17,082 nt of DNA from Planctomycetota bacterium (GTDB lineage Bacteria; Planctomycetota; Planctomycetia; Pirellulales; Thermoguttaceae), in assembly GCA_023621895.1 (NCBI GenBank), contig JAMOAF010000472.1:1-17082 (forward strand). Reading direction: 5' to 3'. This document shows positions 1 to 7,449 of this stretch, piece by piece; the first letter of the stretch is position 1; every line of letters begins with the position of its first letter. A model generated the notes under the pieces. That model had not been told where the DNA came from and did not search any database. It worked only from the letters and a program-made list of their open reading frames with translations. A program made the position numbers and the translations under genes.

Positions 1-226
1 TAGGGTGGTGCAGAGCGAACCAACCCGAAGCGGTCCGGCGCTCCGCCACCCGCTGCCAGAAACCGATCGCCCCTGCACAATCCAGCCGGCAGCGCCGCCC
101 CACCGATAGCCAGTGGGGTGGTGCAGAGCGAACCAACCCGAAGCGGTCCGGCGCACCGGCACACGCTGCCAGAAACCGATCGCCCCTGCACAACCCAGCC
201 GGCAGCGCCGCCCCACCGATCGCCGG
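1..226. repeat. Two tandem copies of a 113-bp direct repeat
   Basis: Positions 3–107 recur at 116–220 with only four mismatches, a period of 113 bp. Each unit begins GGGTGGTGCAGAGCG and ends GCCGCCCCACCGAT, so the unit ends are weakly inverted relative to each other (GGTGG at one end, CCACC at the other). The first copy starts at the window edge, so more copies may lie to the left. The repeats lie downstream of the minus-strand methyltransferase gene. No coding sequence is credible across 1–283. The function is unknown; a dispersed intergenic element is the likeliest reading. Confidence 0.9.
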
Positions 227-283
227 CCACAAGGTTGGGGGCACGGCCTCGCGGCTGGAACGTCTGGCCGGCCCTCATCCGCC

Positions 284-1282
284 TCACGGCTTTGCTGCCA
301 CGACGATCGAGGTCATGTCGCTCGCTTTGACGGCCAATTCCGGGTTGTGAAACCCGGCCGCGAGCAAGTCCTCGGCCAGTTCCTCAAAGGAAAACGTGCC
401 ACCGCTCTCCGTGTTGACGATCATGTTGATGGCAAACAGGGCGCCGAACAGCGGCGCTGTGTGGTCCGGCTCCATCACCGCGTCGCGGATGGCGATCCTG
501 CCGCCGCGGTCGAGCGCGCGGAAAGCCTTGGCAAAAAGCTCGCGGTTATGCCGGCGCGAGTGCTGGTGAACGATCGCGCTGATCCAGACCAGGTCAACGC
601 CGCCGGGCAGCTCATCCTGGTAGAAATCTCCGGCCACCAGTTCGATCCGCTCGCCCATGTCCGAGGCGGCGACCCGCTGCCGGGCTTGCTCGACCGCGTC
701 GGCAAGATCGAACAGCGTCGCCTTGGCCTGCGGCATCGCCCGGAGCAGGGCCAGCGTCCAGGTGCCCGAGGCGCCGCCAACGTCGAGCAGGTGGCGAAAC
801 GGCGGAGGACCCCATCGCGAGATCACGGCGTCGGCGATCGGACCGGAAGCAGAATGCATCGCGGCGACGAACGCCGCCCGGTCCGCCTCCGGCCCGCGGA
901 CGCTCGCCGGCCGCGGACAGGGGCCGCCCCGCTTGGCGGTCCAGGCAAGCTGCGCCCAGCCGCGGAGAATGTTCATCCGGTGCAGAATCATCGGCAACGC
1001 AGTCTCCTCACCCCCCTCGGTCAGCAGCGGCTGAAGCGGCACGGGCAGGCTATAGACACCGCCGGTCTTGTCCAGCAGACAGAGTGCCACGAGCGCATCG
1101 AGCAGGACCTCGGTGCACCGCCGGTCGCCGCCGATCCGCTCCGCCACGCCCGCCGCGGTGCTCGGCTCGGCTGCGAGGAGGGAGAACAGGTCCAATTCAG
1201 CCGCCGCCCCCAGCACGCACGCGTGCATGAATGACTCGGACATCGTCATGATCTGATCGCGGTCAGGATATTGCCTGGACAT
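284..1282 (-). CDS. SAM-dependent O-methyltransferase (dimerisation domain plus Methyltransf_2 type)
   Basis: This 332-residue cytoplasmic protein should transfer a methyl group from S-adenosylmethionine to a hydroxyl of a small molecule; the substrate cannot be told. Residues 1–90 look like the winged-helix dimerisation domain of this family (MHACVLGAAAELDLFSLLA). The Rossmann methyltransferase domain follows, with SAM motif I at 168–173 (DVGGAS), an acidic residue at the end of strand 2 (D192), GDFYQ at 218–222, and VHQHS at 238–242 where the family carries its general-base His. The ATG at 1282 is preferred over upstream in-frame starts because AGAGGA lies a few bases before it and alignable family sequence begins there. 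It stands alone, divergent from the transglutaminase pair. The closest family types are hydroxyneurosporene or acetylserotonin methyltransferase-like proteins; the exact role is open. Confidence 0.9.
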   Translation of the reverse strand: MSRQYPDRDQIMTMSESFMHACVLGAAAELDLFSLLAAEPSTAAGVAERIGGDRRCTEVLLDALVALCLLDKTGGVYSLPVPLQPLLTEGGEETALPMILHRMNILRGWAQLAWTAKRGGPCPRPASVRGPEADRAAFVAAMHSASGPIADAVISRWGPPPFRHLLDVGGASGTWTLALLRAMPQAKATLFDLADAVEQARQRVAASDMGERIELVAGDFYQDELPGGVDLVWISAIVHQHSRRHNRELFAKAFRALDRGGRIAIRDAVMEPDHTAPLFGALFAINMIVNTESGGTFSFEELAEDLLAAGFHNPELAVKASDMTSIVVAAKP

Positions 1283-1647
1283 GGAATCCTCTCGTTCGAT
1301 TTGTGGATGGCCAGGTTCGGGCAGCCAGGATGCCCAGCAGGCGGGAACACCGCCACACTCCACCCGTTATGGTGGGGCAGAGTTCTCTTGTCACCGGCCG
1401 TGCCGACAAGAACGCTCGATTGTCGCCGGAAATGGCCTGATCTGCAACGTAGAATGGAGAATAGGTTGTCCGTCAAAGGCCACAGCCACCTGGTTGCCAA
1501 GCTGCGGCTTGGGAACGCTCCCGCCGGGTTCGAGTTCACCTCGTTCCCAAGCTCCAGCTTGGGAACCAGGGAGGGAGGGAACCAGGGAAGCTTGGGAACC
1601 AGGGATGTGACCTTTAACGTTTGACTCTCCGACCCGAGGCGATTGCC
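1283..1647. other. Divergent intergenic region with repeated palindromes
   Basis: This 365-bp gap separates the divergent methyltransferase and first transglutaminase-like gene and should hold promoters for both, but no convincing -35/-10 pair was found. It contains a 7-bp inverted repeat, TCTTGTC 1386–1392 with GACAAGA 1405–1411. The right half is filled with TTGGGAAC-core palindromes, listed separately. Short open frames here translate the palindromes and have no family look, so they are not called. Confidence 0.6.
1497..1605. repeat. Cluster of GTTCCCAAGCT / AGCTTGGGAAC palindromic repeats
   Basis: A perfect 11-bp inverted repeat lies at 1543–1553 and 1556–1566 with two bases between the arms. 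A weaker hairpin with the same core is at 1497–1512 (CCAAGC, TGCG loop, GCTTGG). The 16-bp string at 1557–1572 recurs exactly at 1590–1605. The core TTGGGAAC therefore occurs three times and its complement once within about 110 bp. From memory, this type of palindrome recurs between genes of many environmental bacteria and gives spurious small proteins; that was not checked by search. Confidence 0.8.
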
Positions 1648-2601
1648 GTGCGACTTGTAACGATTCTCCTGGCTTGTGCCATCGTGGGCTCAGCGGGCGC
1701 AACCGCTTGCGCCCAGTTTGGGCAGAGCGACCAGAAAGGCGCCGAACTGGGGCAGACTCGAATTCAACGCTGGAGAGGGGGGGTGACCGTCGTGGCCGTG
1801 GGCGGACCCTGCCAGGGGATCGTGGCCACGACCCCCGTGCCTGTCGATTGGCCCGAACAGACGGTCGTGATTTCCGAAGAAGACGTGACAAGCCAAGCGC
1901 GGGTCAATCAGCGCGTGCAACAGAAGGCGGTGCCGCAGTTGGTGGTCAACATCCGCTCGCTGCCAACTGGGCAGGAAGCACGCGCCGTGTTGACCTACGA
2001 GGTGACCCGCCGCATCCAGAGCCCACCGGCCAATCCCGAAATCTACAAGATCGCGGAGGAGCGGGAGATACCTCGCGATGTGAAAACCTACCTTGCATGG
2101 AGCCCGCCCCATATCGACAGCCGCGACCGCAGGATTCGGCAGTTGGGCGGCACGCTCGGCGCCGACGCGGACAACGCCTGGAAGCGTGTCGAGGCGATCT
2201 TCGACTACGTCCGCGGGAAGATCCAGTTCACCAAGGGCAAAACGAAAGGCGCGATCAAGGCCCTTGAAGATGGTTCGGGCAACCACGAGGATTTGTGCTT
2301 CGCGTTTATTGCGATCTGCCGCGCCGCGGGCATCCCCGCGCGAACGGTCTGGGTGCCGAACCACTGCTACCCCGAGTTCTACCTGGTCGACGACGAGGGG
2401 AAGGGGCACTGGTTTCCGTGCCAGGTCGCCGGGCCGCGAGAGTTCGGCGGCATCTCCGAGTACCGCCCGATCTTCCAGAAGGGCGACTTCTTCCGCGATC
2501 CGCGCGACCGGAACAAGACCTATCCACTGCTGCCGGAGACGCTCGAAGGAGCCGGCGGCCGCCCGAAAGTGAAGTTCATTCGCGAGACGCTCCCAAACTG
2601 A
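1648..2601 (+). CDS. Secreted transglutaminase-like protein with Cys-to-His change in the active-site motif
   Basis: This 317-residue exported protein has a signal peptide at about residues 1–22 (hydrophobic LVTILLACAIVG, likely cleavage before QF), a lineage-specific N-terminal domain (about 35–140, with a DWPEQTV motif shared with its neighbour), and a transglutaminase-like core (about 165–260). The core keeps AIFDYVR, CRAAGIPARTV and the His of VPNHCYPEFYL (H239). Where the next gene has GDCDEM with the presumed nucleophilic Cys, this one has GNHEDL, so H213 replaces Cys. A Cys three positions later could substitute but is not in the family position. Peptidase or transferase activity is therefore doubtful. 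GTG at 1648 is chosen because GAGG sits 8 bases upstream and it starts directly at the signal peptide; a TTG at 1621 is the alternative. The paralogue starts 31 bp downstream, so the two are probably co-transcribed. Confidence 0.85.
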   Translation: MRLVTILLACAIVGSAGATACAQFGQSDQKGAELGQTRIQRWRGGVTVVAVGGPCQGIVATTPVPVDWPEQTVVISEEDVTSQARVNQRVQQKAVPQLVVNIRSLPTGQEARAVLTYEVTRRIQSPPANPEIYKIAEEREIPRDVKTYLAWSPPHIDSRDRRIRQLGGTLGADADNAWKRVEAIFDYVRGKIQFTKGKTKGAIKALEDGSGNHEDLCFAFIAICRAAGIPARTVWVPNHCYPEFYLVDDEGKGHWFPCQVAGPREFGGISEYRPIFQKGDFFRDPRDRNKTYPLLPETLEGAGGRPKVKFIRETLPN

Positions 2602-2632
2602 CTTGGGCCACACCGACCTGCGCGGGGAATCC

Positions 2633-3592
2633 ATGCCGATGCCAGTCCGAACCTTTCCGATCGCAACCCTGGCCGTTCTGCTTTGCTTTCTTGTGGGAAC
2701 CGGCGAGGCGCAGTTTCAAGGCACCTTGCCGCCGGCAAGGCTTGGCGAAACGGCGGTCCAGCGCTGGCAGTTCGGTTTTACCTTCGCCGCACCGGCCGGG
2801 CCGTGCCGCAAGATCACGGCCAGCCAGTCCGTCCCGATGGATTGGCCCGAGCAGACCGTCAGAATTGTGGACCAGCGGGTCTCTCCCGGCGTGGAGGTGG
2901 ACTACCAAGTGATCGAGGGGGCCGCCAAGCAGATGGTCGTGAGCGTCGCCAACCTCGCCGCCGGAGAGACGGTCGAGGCGCTGGTCACCTTCGAATGCCG
3001 CCGCGGTTATCTGCTCGAGCCTGACCACGTGGAGCAATTCACGCTCCCGGCGCGGACCACTGCTCTGCGGCGTTATCTCTCGCCGGGCCCCTACGTGGAG
3101 AGCTCCCACCGCACAATCCGCGCCCTGGCCACCGAGATCGGCAAGAACGGCGGCACGGCCTGGCAGCGCGCCGAGGCGATCTACGACTGGGTCCGCGAGA
3201 ATATCCGGTTTGTCGACAACCAAGGGCAAGAACCGGTCGACACCCTCACGACTCTCCAGCGAAGAGACGGCGACTGCGACGAAATGAGTTGCCTGTTCAT
3301 CGCGCTTTGCCGGGCCTCGGGCATTCCCGCCCGAATCGTCCAGGTGCCGGGCCACGTCTACGCCGAGTTCTATCTCGACAGAGCCGAAACGGGCGGTTGC
3401 TGGATTCCATGCCAACTATCGGGCACGCGCGCGTTCGGCCACATGCCCGAGCATCGGCCAGTGCTTCAGAAGGGCGACAACCTGAGCTCGCCGCACAGCG
3501 GACGGAGGAAATACCTTATCCTGCCGCAGCACGTGACAGCCGAAAGCGGCACGCCGACGGTTCAGATCGTGGTCCGCCGCCTCGACGGCTGA
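2633..3592 (+). CDS. Secreted transglutaminase-like protein with intact Cys and His
   Basis: This 319-residue paralogue of the gene just upstream aligns with it almost without gaps. A signal peptide covers about residues 1–26 (ATLAVLLCFLVGTGEA, cleavage before QF). The N-terminal domain carries MDWPEQTV and the core runs AIYDWVRENIRFV, GDCDEMS with C215 as presumed nucleophile, CRASGIPARIV, and VPGHVYAEFYL with H241. The third residue of the usual Cys-His-Asp triad is not obvious: the WxPxD position reads WIPCQ in both paralogues. Family members act as cysteine peptidases or amide-bond transferases; a cell-surface or periplasmic substrate is inferred. GGGGAA precedes two candidate ATGs, 2633 and 2639, and either could be used. 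The gene is convergent with the isomerase-like gene, 62 bp away. Confidence 0.88.
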   Translation: MPMPVRTFPIATLAVLLCFLVGTGEAQFQGTLPPARLGETAVQRWQFGFTFAAPAGPCRKITASQSVPMDWPEQTVRIVDQRVSPGVEVDYQVIEGAAKQMVVSVANLAAGETVEALVTFECRRGYLLEPDHVEQFTLPARTTALRRYLSPGPYVESSHRTIRALATEIGKNGGTAWQRAEAIYDWVRENIRFVDNQGQEPVDTLTTLQRRDGDCDEMSCLFIALCRASGIPARIVQVPGHVYAEFYLDRAETGGCWIPCQLSGTRAFGHMPEHRPVLQKGDNLSSPHSGRRKYLILPQHVTAESGTPTVQIVVRRLDG

Positions 3593-3654
3593 GATTCACG
3601 AATCGGCATCGATTCCGTTTGCCCGGACGGCGGCATCGATCCCTTCTTGCCCAA

Positions 3655-4569
3655 TCAATCGTCGGCCGTGGCGGGTTCGGCAGCCGCGGCAGCGGTGACC
3701 GGTGCGGTGGCTCCTTTGATCAACCCGTCGAGAATCTGGCTTGCCTGCTCGACGGTCGCATCGCGGCGGCCTCGAGACAGCGCCTTGCGATGCGTGGCGA
3801 TCGTCACCGGCCCGTCGTAACCGATCTCGGCAAGCTTTCTCATCATTGCGCCGAAATCGATCCGGCCGGTCGCGCCGGGCATGTAGCGGTGTTCTTCCGT
3901 GATTTCCGTGGGCGCCACGTCGGCCGCAGGCAGGTCGGCCAGTCGGACGGCCACGATCTGCTCGCTCGTGAACTTGTCGAGTTCGTCGAGCGTCGCCCCG
4001 CTGAGCTTGAAATTCCACGCATCCAGCAACAGGCCGATGTTCGGGGCGTCGATCGAGTGGATCAGGGCCGAGGTCCCCTCCATGTCGTGGATGAACTGGA
4101 AAGCCTGCCCTTTGCGCAGATTCTCGGCGGCGCGGAATCCGAGCCCGAGCCGGATTCCCAGCGGCAACAGGGTGCGGCAAATATCTCCGAAGCGGAATTT
4201 GTGGAAATCGAAGTTCTCGTGATAGGGGCGCCTGTCGCCGGCCGGAGGGATCAGGGCCAGGCATCGTTTGCAGCCGAGGTCGGCGGCCATTTTGGCCAGT
4301 TCAGGCAAGACAGCCAATTCCTTGGCAAAAGCTTCATCGCTCACGTCCCATTGGATGGGAAGATCGAAAGTTCCCATCCGCAGCCGCCCGGTGCTCGTCG
4401 CGCTGACGATCAGCCGCCGAGCATAGTCGATGCCCTTGGCCTTGGCGCGGTCCCGAAAATCCTCAAAGTTCAGATCCAACCCCTTGAAACCGTAGGTCAT
4501 CGCCAGCTCGATGATCTCGCTCTCGTGCCCCGAAAGTGCAAGGAACGACGCGTTGAGGTTCTTGAACAT
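3655..4569 (-). CDS. Xylose-isomerase-like TIM-barrel protein (sugar phosphate isomerase/epimerase family)
   Basis: This 304-residue protein begins MFKNLNASFLALSG after a strong AGGAGG Shine-Dalgarno, which fixes the ATG at 4569. It has the fold signature of the AP-endonuclease-2/xylose-isomerase-like barrel: YGFKGLDLNFEDF at 26–38, GIRLGLG at 138–144, FIHDMEG at 159–165, NIGLLLDAWNF at 177–187, and GYDGPVTIATH at 250–260. Enzymes of this family use four metal ligands (Glu, Asp, His, Glu). By manual alignment the first Glu is G144, the Asp is kept as D183, the His (VHVND motif) is R209, and the final Glu (the E of a typical VTxEP motif) is A258. It may therefore be a non-catalytic or altered member. 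The C-terminus ends in an Ala-rich tail. It lies on the same strand as thiG but 252 bp away, so it is probably a separate transcript. No substrate can be named. Confidence 0.85.
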   Translation of the reverse strand: MFKNLNASFLALSGHESEIIELAMTYGFKGLDLNFEDFRDRAKAKGIDYARRLIVSATSTGRLRMGTFDLPIQWDVSDEAFAKELAVLPELAKMAADLGCKRCLALIPPAGDRRPYHENFDFHKFRFGDICRTLLPLGIRLGLGFRAAENLRKGQAFQFIHDMEGTSALIHSIDAPNIGLLLDAWNFKLSGATLDELDKFTSEQIVAVRLADLPAADVAPTEITEEHRYMPGATGRIDFGAMMRKLAEIGYDGPVTIATHRKALSRGRRDATVEQASQILDGLIKGATAPVTAAAAAEPATADD

Positions 4570-4821
4570 GGCTTTCCTCCTGACCTGCGGATGCTGTACG
4601 AGTGGAATTCGATTCCGGTTGGCAGTCCAACGGGGCCGACCGGCCAAGCAACGGGCGGTGGGACCGTGCGAAGATCGCATTGTCCCTCGCCCGAGATGCC
4701 GACGACGACAAGCAACGCTCTTTGCGGCCCCTTGGGCGGAATCGACGAAAATGCAGATTATCTCACATCAATAGGCTCGCTCCTAGGGCCTCTTGCGGGG
4801 GGTTTCGTTCTACTGAGACGA

Positions 4822-5661
4822 TCAGCGGCCGACGATTGTGCCCTCGATCGGGCTGGAGGCCGTGGCGTAGAGCTTCTTCGGGATTCGACCGGCCAGGAAC
4901 GCGTCGCGACCCGATTGGCAGGCCGCCCGCATCGCCCGGGCCATGCGGATCGGGTCCTTGGCATGGGCGATCCCCGTATTCAGGAGCACCCCATCAAATC
5001 CCAGCTCCATCGCCTCGGTCACGTCGCTCGCCGTTCCCACGCCAGCGTCGACGATCACCGGGTAGTCTGGATCCCCGTCTTTAAGATACTCCAGGCAGAT
5101 CCGCAGGGCGTTGGCGTTGAGAATGCCCTGGCCGGACCCGATCGGACTACCCGCGGGCATGACGCTCGTTGCTCCCGCGTCCTTCAGACGTTTCGCGCAA
5201 ATCGGGTCGTCCGATGTGTAGACAAGCACCTGAAACCCGTCGGCGACGAGCTGCTCGGTGGCTTGCAGCGTGCCGATCGGGTCGGGCAGCAGCGTCTTGG
5301 CGTCGCCGAGGACCTCGATTTTCACCCAGTTCCTGCCTGGATTACCCATCTGATCCAGAATTTCGCGTCCGAGCCGGGCGACTCGGACCGCGTCTTCCGC
5401 CGTGAAGCAGCCGGCCGTATTGGGCAGGATCGTGTACCGAGTGGTGTCGATAAAATCGAGCAGATTCTTCCCCTCCGCGTCGATCAGCCGCTCGCGGCGG
5501 ACGGCCACGGTAATACACTCGGCGCCGGACACGTCAAGGGCCTCGGCCATCAGCCGATAGCTGGAGTACTTGCCGGTGCCGACGAACAGGCGGCTGCCAA
5601 ACTCGTGTGAACCGATCTTCAGGGGCATTTCGCCAATCGTCTCTTGGGCGCTCACGGGCAT
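4822..5661 (-). CDS. thiG: Thiazole synthase ThiG
   Basis: ThiG is the cytoplasmic enzyme that builds the thiazole phosphate of thiamine from 1-deoxy-D-xylulose 5-phosphate, dehydroglycine and sulfur delivered by ThiS thiocarboxylate. The 279-residue protein carries the family landmarks in order: SRLFVGTGKY at 23–32, ILPNTAGC at 78–85, NWVKIEVLGD at 111–120 with the Schiff-base Lys K114, MPAGSPIGSGQGI in the middle, VDAGVGTASD, and GVLLNTGIAHAKDP near the C-terminus. The N-terminus is about ten residues longer than usual, and an ATG at 5628 would remove this, but the 5661 start overlaps the thiS stop by one base (TAATG) with GGAGG just before it, which supports translational coupling. It forms an operon with thiS. 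No TPP riboswitch was recognised upstream. Confidence 0.97.
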   Translation of the reverse strand: MPVSAQETIGEMPLKIGSHEFGSRLFVGTGKYSSYRLMAEALDVSGAECITVAVRRERLIDAEGKNLLDFIDTTRYTILPNTAGCFTAEDAVRVARLGREILDQMGNPGRNWVKIEVLGDAKTLLPDPIGTLQATEQLVADGFQVLVYTSDDPICAKRLKDAGATSVMPAGSPIGSGQGILNANALRICLEYLKDGDPDYPVIVDAGVGTASDVTEAMELGFDGVLLNTGIAHAKDPIRMARAMRAACQSGRDAFLAGRIPKKLYATASSPIEGTIVGR

Positions 5662-5861
5662 TAACCTCCACCAACCAGGGTGACAATCTCAACGCGGTCC
5701 CCTTCGGCCAATCGATGCTCGCCGTGCCGGGCCCGCGGAACCACCTCCAGGTTCACTTCGACAGCGACAAGTTTCTCGGCCAAATTCAGCGCGGCCAGGA
5801 GTTCGGCCACGCTCGCCCCGTCGGCCAGTTCGCGCGGATTGCCGTTGACGGTAAGAATCAC
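5661..5861 (-). CDS. thiS: Sulfur carrier protein ThiS
   Basis: This 66-residue ubiquitin-fold protein carries sulfur as a C-terminal thiocarboxylate for thiazole formation by ThiG. It starts MILTVNGNPREL, has the family middle SVAELLAALNLAEKLVAVEVN and RLAEGDRVEIVTLVGGG, and ends in the Gly-Gly required for adenylation and sulfur transfer (three Gly here). The start is GTG at 5861; GGGGA lies about 11 bases upstream, slightly far. Its stop shares a base with the thiG start, so the two genes are one transcript. The enzyme that activates ThiS (ThiF) is not in the window. Confidence 0.95.
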   Translation of the reverse strand: MILTVNGNPRELADGASVAELLAALNLAEKLVAVEVNLEVVPRARHGEHRLAEGDRVEIVTLVGGG

Positions 5862-6433
5862 CGTTGATCAATTCCCCAAAAAGCGGCAAGGTTCAAGGCT
5901 CAAATTCCCAATGACCAGGTGGGCAAGACTGGTCCGCTCGCCGGGAGCACCGAACTTGGGGAACTTGGGTCTTGAACCTTGGATTCTGAACCTTGCCCAA
6001 AAAGCTGATTCTCACGCGGCCTCGCTCCAGTGCGGACCAGACAGCTTATCTTATGGGACCGCGCTAGAGCTGGTCAAGGAAGTGAGCGACGCCACATACC
6101 CCTGGACGGGGTATAACGGTTACCGATTGTCGCTTGTGGGCTGCTGCGACGTGTCGCCCGTAACCTGCTGAAAGCCGATCGCTGAAAGGGACAATTGAGA
6201 ACCCGGGCTGGTTCCCCTTGCACTGCCGCGCGCCGCTGGGCCTAGGGGTTTTCTCCAGGGCGGTTAGAATAAAGGCATCCCCCGCGCCAGGGGCGCGCTG
6301 GCCAGACTCGCGTTGACTTCAGACCGGGGCCCCTCTAGAGTCTTACGGCGAATTCGGATCGCTCCTGGCGCGGTGTGCGAGGAATTGCTCTCGGAGCGTA
6401 AACGCCCGTTTTTCTCCTTCTGCTTTTCGGCAA
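5862..6433. other. 572-bp divergent intergenic region between thiS and the vWA operon
   Basis: The gap must carry the thiS (minus) and vWA operon (plus) control regions. Near thiS there are nested inverted repeats: GGCAAGGTTCA 5885–5895 with TGAACCTTGCC 5987–5997, and an inner AGGTTCAAG 5889–5897 with CTTGAACCT 5971–5979. A perfect hairpin lies at 6096–6114 (ATACCCC, five-base loop, GGGGTAT), without a T-tract. CGCGCC/GGCGCG pair at 6283–6288 and 6292–6297. No thi-box CTGAGA was found on the minus strand. No coding frame here looks real. Confidence 0.6.
6313..6341 (+). promoter_or_regulatory. Candidate sigma-70-type promoter for the vWA operon
   Basis: TTGACT at 6313–6318 and TAGAGT at 6336–6341 are separated by 17 bases, matching 5 of 6 and 4 of 6 consensus positions. 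The pair lies about 93 bases upstream of the vWA start. This is the best promoter-like match in the gap, but planctomycete promoters are poorly defined and chance matches are possible. Confidence 0.35.
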
Positions 6434-7432
6434 ATGCCCGACCGCTACCGACCACCTGGCATCGCTATCACTTGGCTCAAGGGCCGATTGCGGCGGCCGG
6501 AGGCCCCTTCCTGGATGGTGTCGATGGTGCTTCACGCCCTGGCGCTCCTGGCGATCGCCCTGGTGATGAGCGACGCCCCCCGGCGCGGAGCCCAGTCCGA
6601 GCGTTCGGCCGAGGTGGGCATTGCCTTGAAGCACACCGAGGGCGATTCGCAATACTTCGAGACGGAAACCAGCCCCCGCGGGAGCGAGGCGAAGGCTTCC
6701 GCCGCGGAACCAAGCGATCTGCTCGCCGAGGTCCTGAGTGAGCGGCCCGCCACCGACCCCAGCGAGGTCTTGCCGAAGGCGCCCGGCGCGATCGGCGCAA
6801 GCGCGATCGCATCGGGCGGGCCGATCCAGCCGGGAAGCCGCGGCGGCCCAGCGGGCGGCGGCACCGGCGGCCTCGGAGGCAAGGGGCGCGTCAATGTCTT
6901 CGGCACCAGCGGCGAGGGCTACAAGTTCGTCTACGTCTTCGATCGTTCCAGCAGCATGGAAGGGTCCGGCCGCAGCCCCCTGGCGGCCTCCAAGCAGGAA
7001 CTGATTGGCAGTCTCGGCTCCCTCGAAGACACCCACCAATTCCAGATCGTCTTCTACAACGAGGAGCCGACTGCCTTCAACCCCTCGGGCGAGAAGGGCA
7101 AGCTCGCGTTTGCCACGGAGCAGAATAAGGAACGGGCGCGGCGCTTCGTGGGCTCGATCTCGGCCTACGGATCGACGGACCACATGAAGGCCCTCGAAAT
7201 GGCCATCAAAATGCAGCCCGACGTGATCTTCTTCCTCACCGACGCCGATGAGCCCCGGCTCTCGGCGCGGCAACTCTACGAGATTCGCCGCCGCGCCGCC
7301 GGCATCCAGATCAATGCGATCGAGTTCGGCATCGGACCGAAATCGGGCGGCGACAGTTTTCTCGCCAGGCTCGCCCGCGAAAACGGCGGCCAGTACGCGT
7401 ACCGCGATATCACGAAATTCGCCCTTCCATAA
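6434..7432 (+). CDS. Membrane-anchored von Willebrand factor A domain protein
   Basis: This 332-residue protein has one N-terminal transmembrane segment (about 27–46, MVSMVLHALALLAIALVM), an acidic and then Gly-rich linker (about 50–150), and a C-terminal vWA domain (about 160–332). The metal-ion-dependent adhesion site is complete: D170, S172 and S174 in DRSSSM, T248 in GST, and D270 in LTDAD. The topology, a cytoplasmic tail, one membrane helix and a long linker before an extracytoplasmic domain, resembles TonB or TolA partners of ExbB/ExbD motors. It is first in a six-gene operon and 17 bp before the next gene. By inference the vWA domain grips a protein or polymer ligand and is coupled to the downstream ExbB/ExbD proton channel. 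No strong Shine-Dalgarno precedes the ATG. Confidence 0.9.
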   Translation: MPDRYRPPGIAITWLKGRLRRPEAPSWMVSMVLHALALLAIALVMSDAPRRGAQSERSAEVGIALKHTEGDSQYFETETSPRGSEAKASAAEPSDLLAEVLSERPATDPSEVLPKAPGAIGASAIASGGPIQPGSRGGPAGGGTGGLGGKGRVNVFGTSGEGYKFVYVFDRSSSMEGSGRSPLAASKQELIGSLGSLEDTHQFQIVFYNEEPTAFNPSGEKGKLAFATEQNKERARRFVGSISAYGSTDHMKALEMAIKMQPDVIFFLTDADEPRLSARQLYEIRRRAAGIQINAIEFGIGPKSGGDSFLARLARENGGQYAYRDITKFALP

Positions 7433-7449
7433 GCGGAGCTGGAAAATCC

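Noticed and set aside
113..1234. A 373-codon plus-strand frame starting in the repeat region
   Set aside because: It is antisense to the methyltransferase gene, which has SAM motifs and a good ribosome site.
1500..1545. tRNA-like T-arm (GGGTTCGAGTT)
   Set aside because: No matching acceptor, D-arm or anticodon arm could be folded around it; it lies within the palindromic repeat cluster.
3600..3615. Possible terminator between the convergent transglutaminase and isomerase-like genes
   Set aside because: GAATCG/CGATTC forms only a 6-bp AT-containing stem and the following T-run is three bases, so support is too weak.
3289..5610. A 773-codon open frame on the plus strand
   Set aside because: It begins inside the second transglutaminase gene in another frame and then lies antisense to the isomerase-like gene and thiG, both firmly identified. 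The translation is Arg/Gly/Pro-rich with no family look.
5862..6433. TPP riboswitch upstream of thiS
   Set aside because: The CTGAGA thi-box and the following conserved TGAACCTGA-type element were not found together on the minus strand. TTGAACCTT strings here belong to the inverted repeats.
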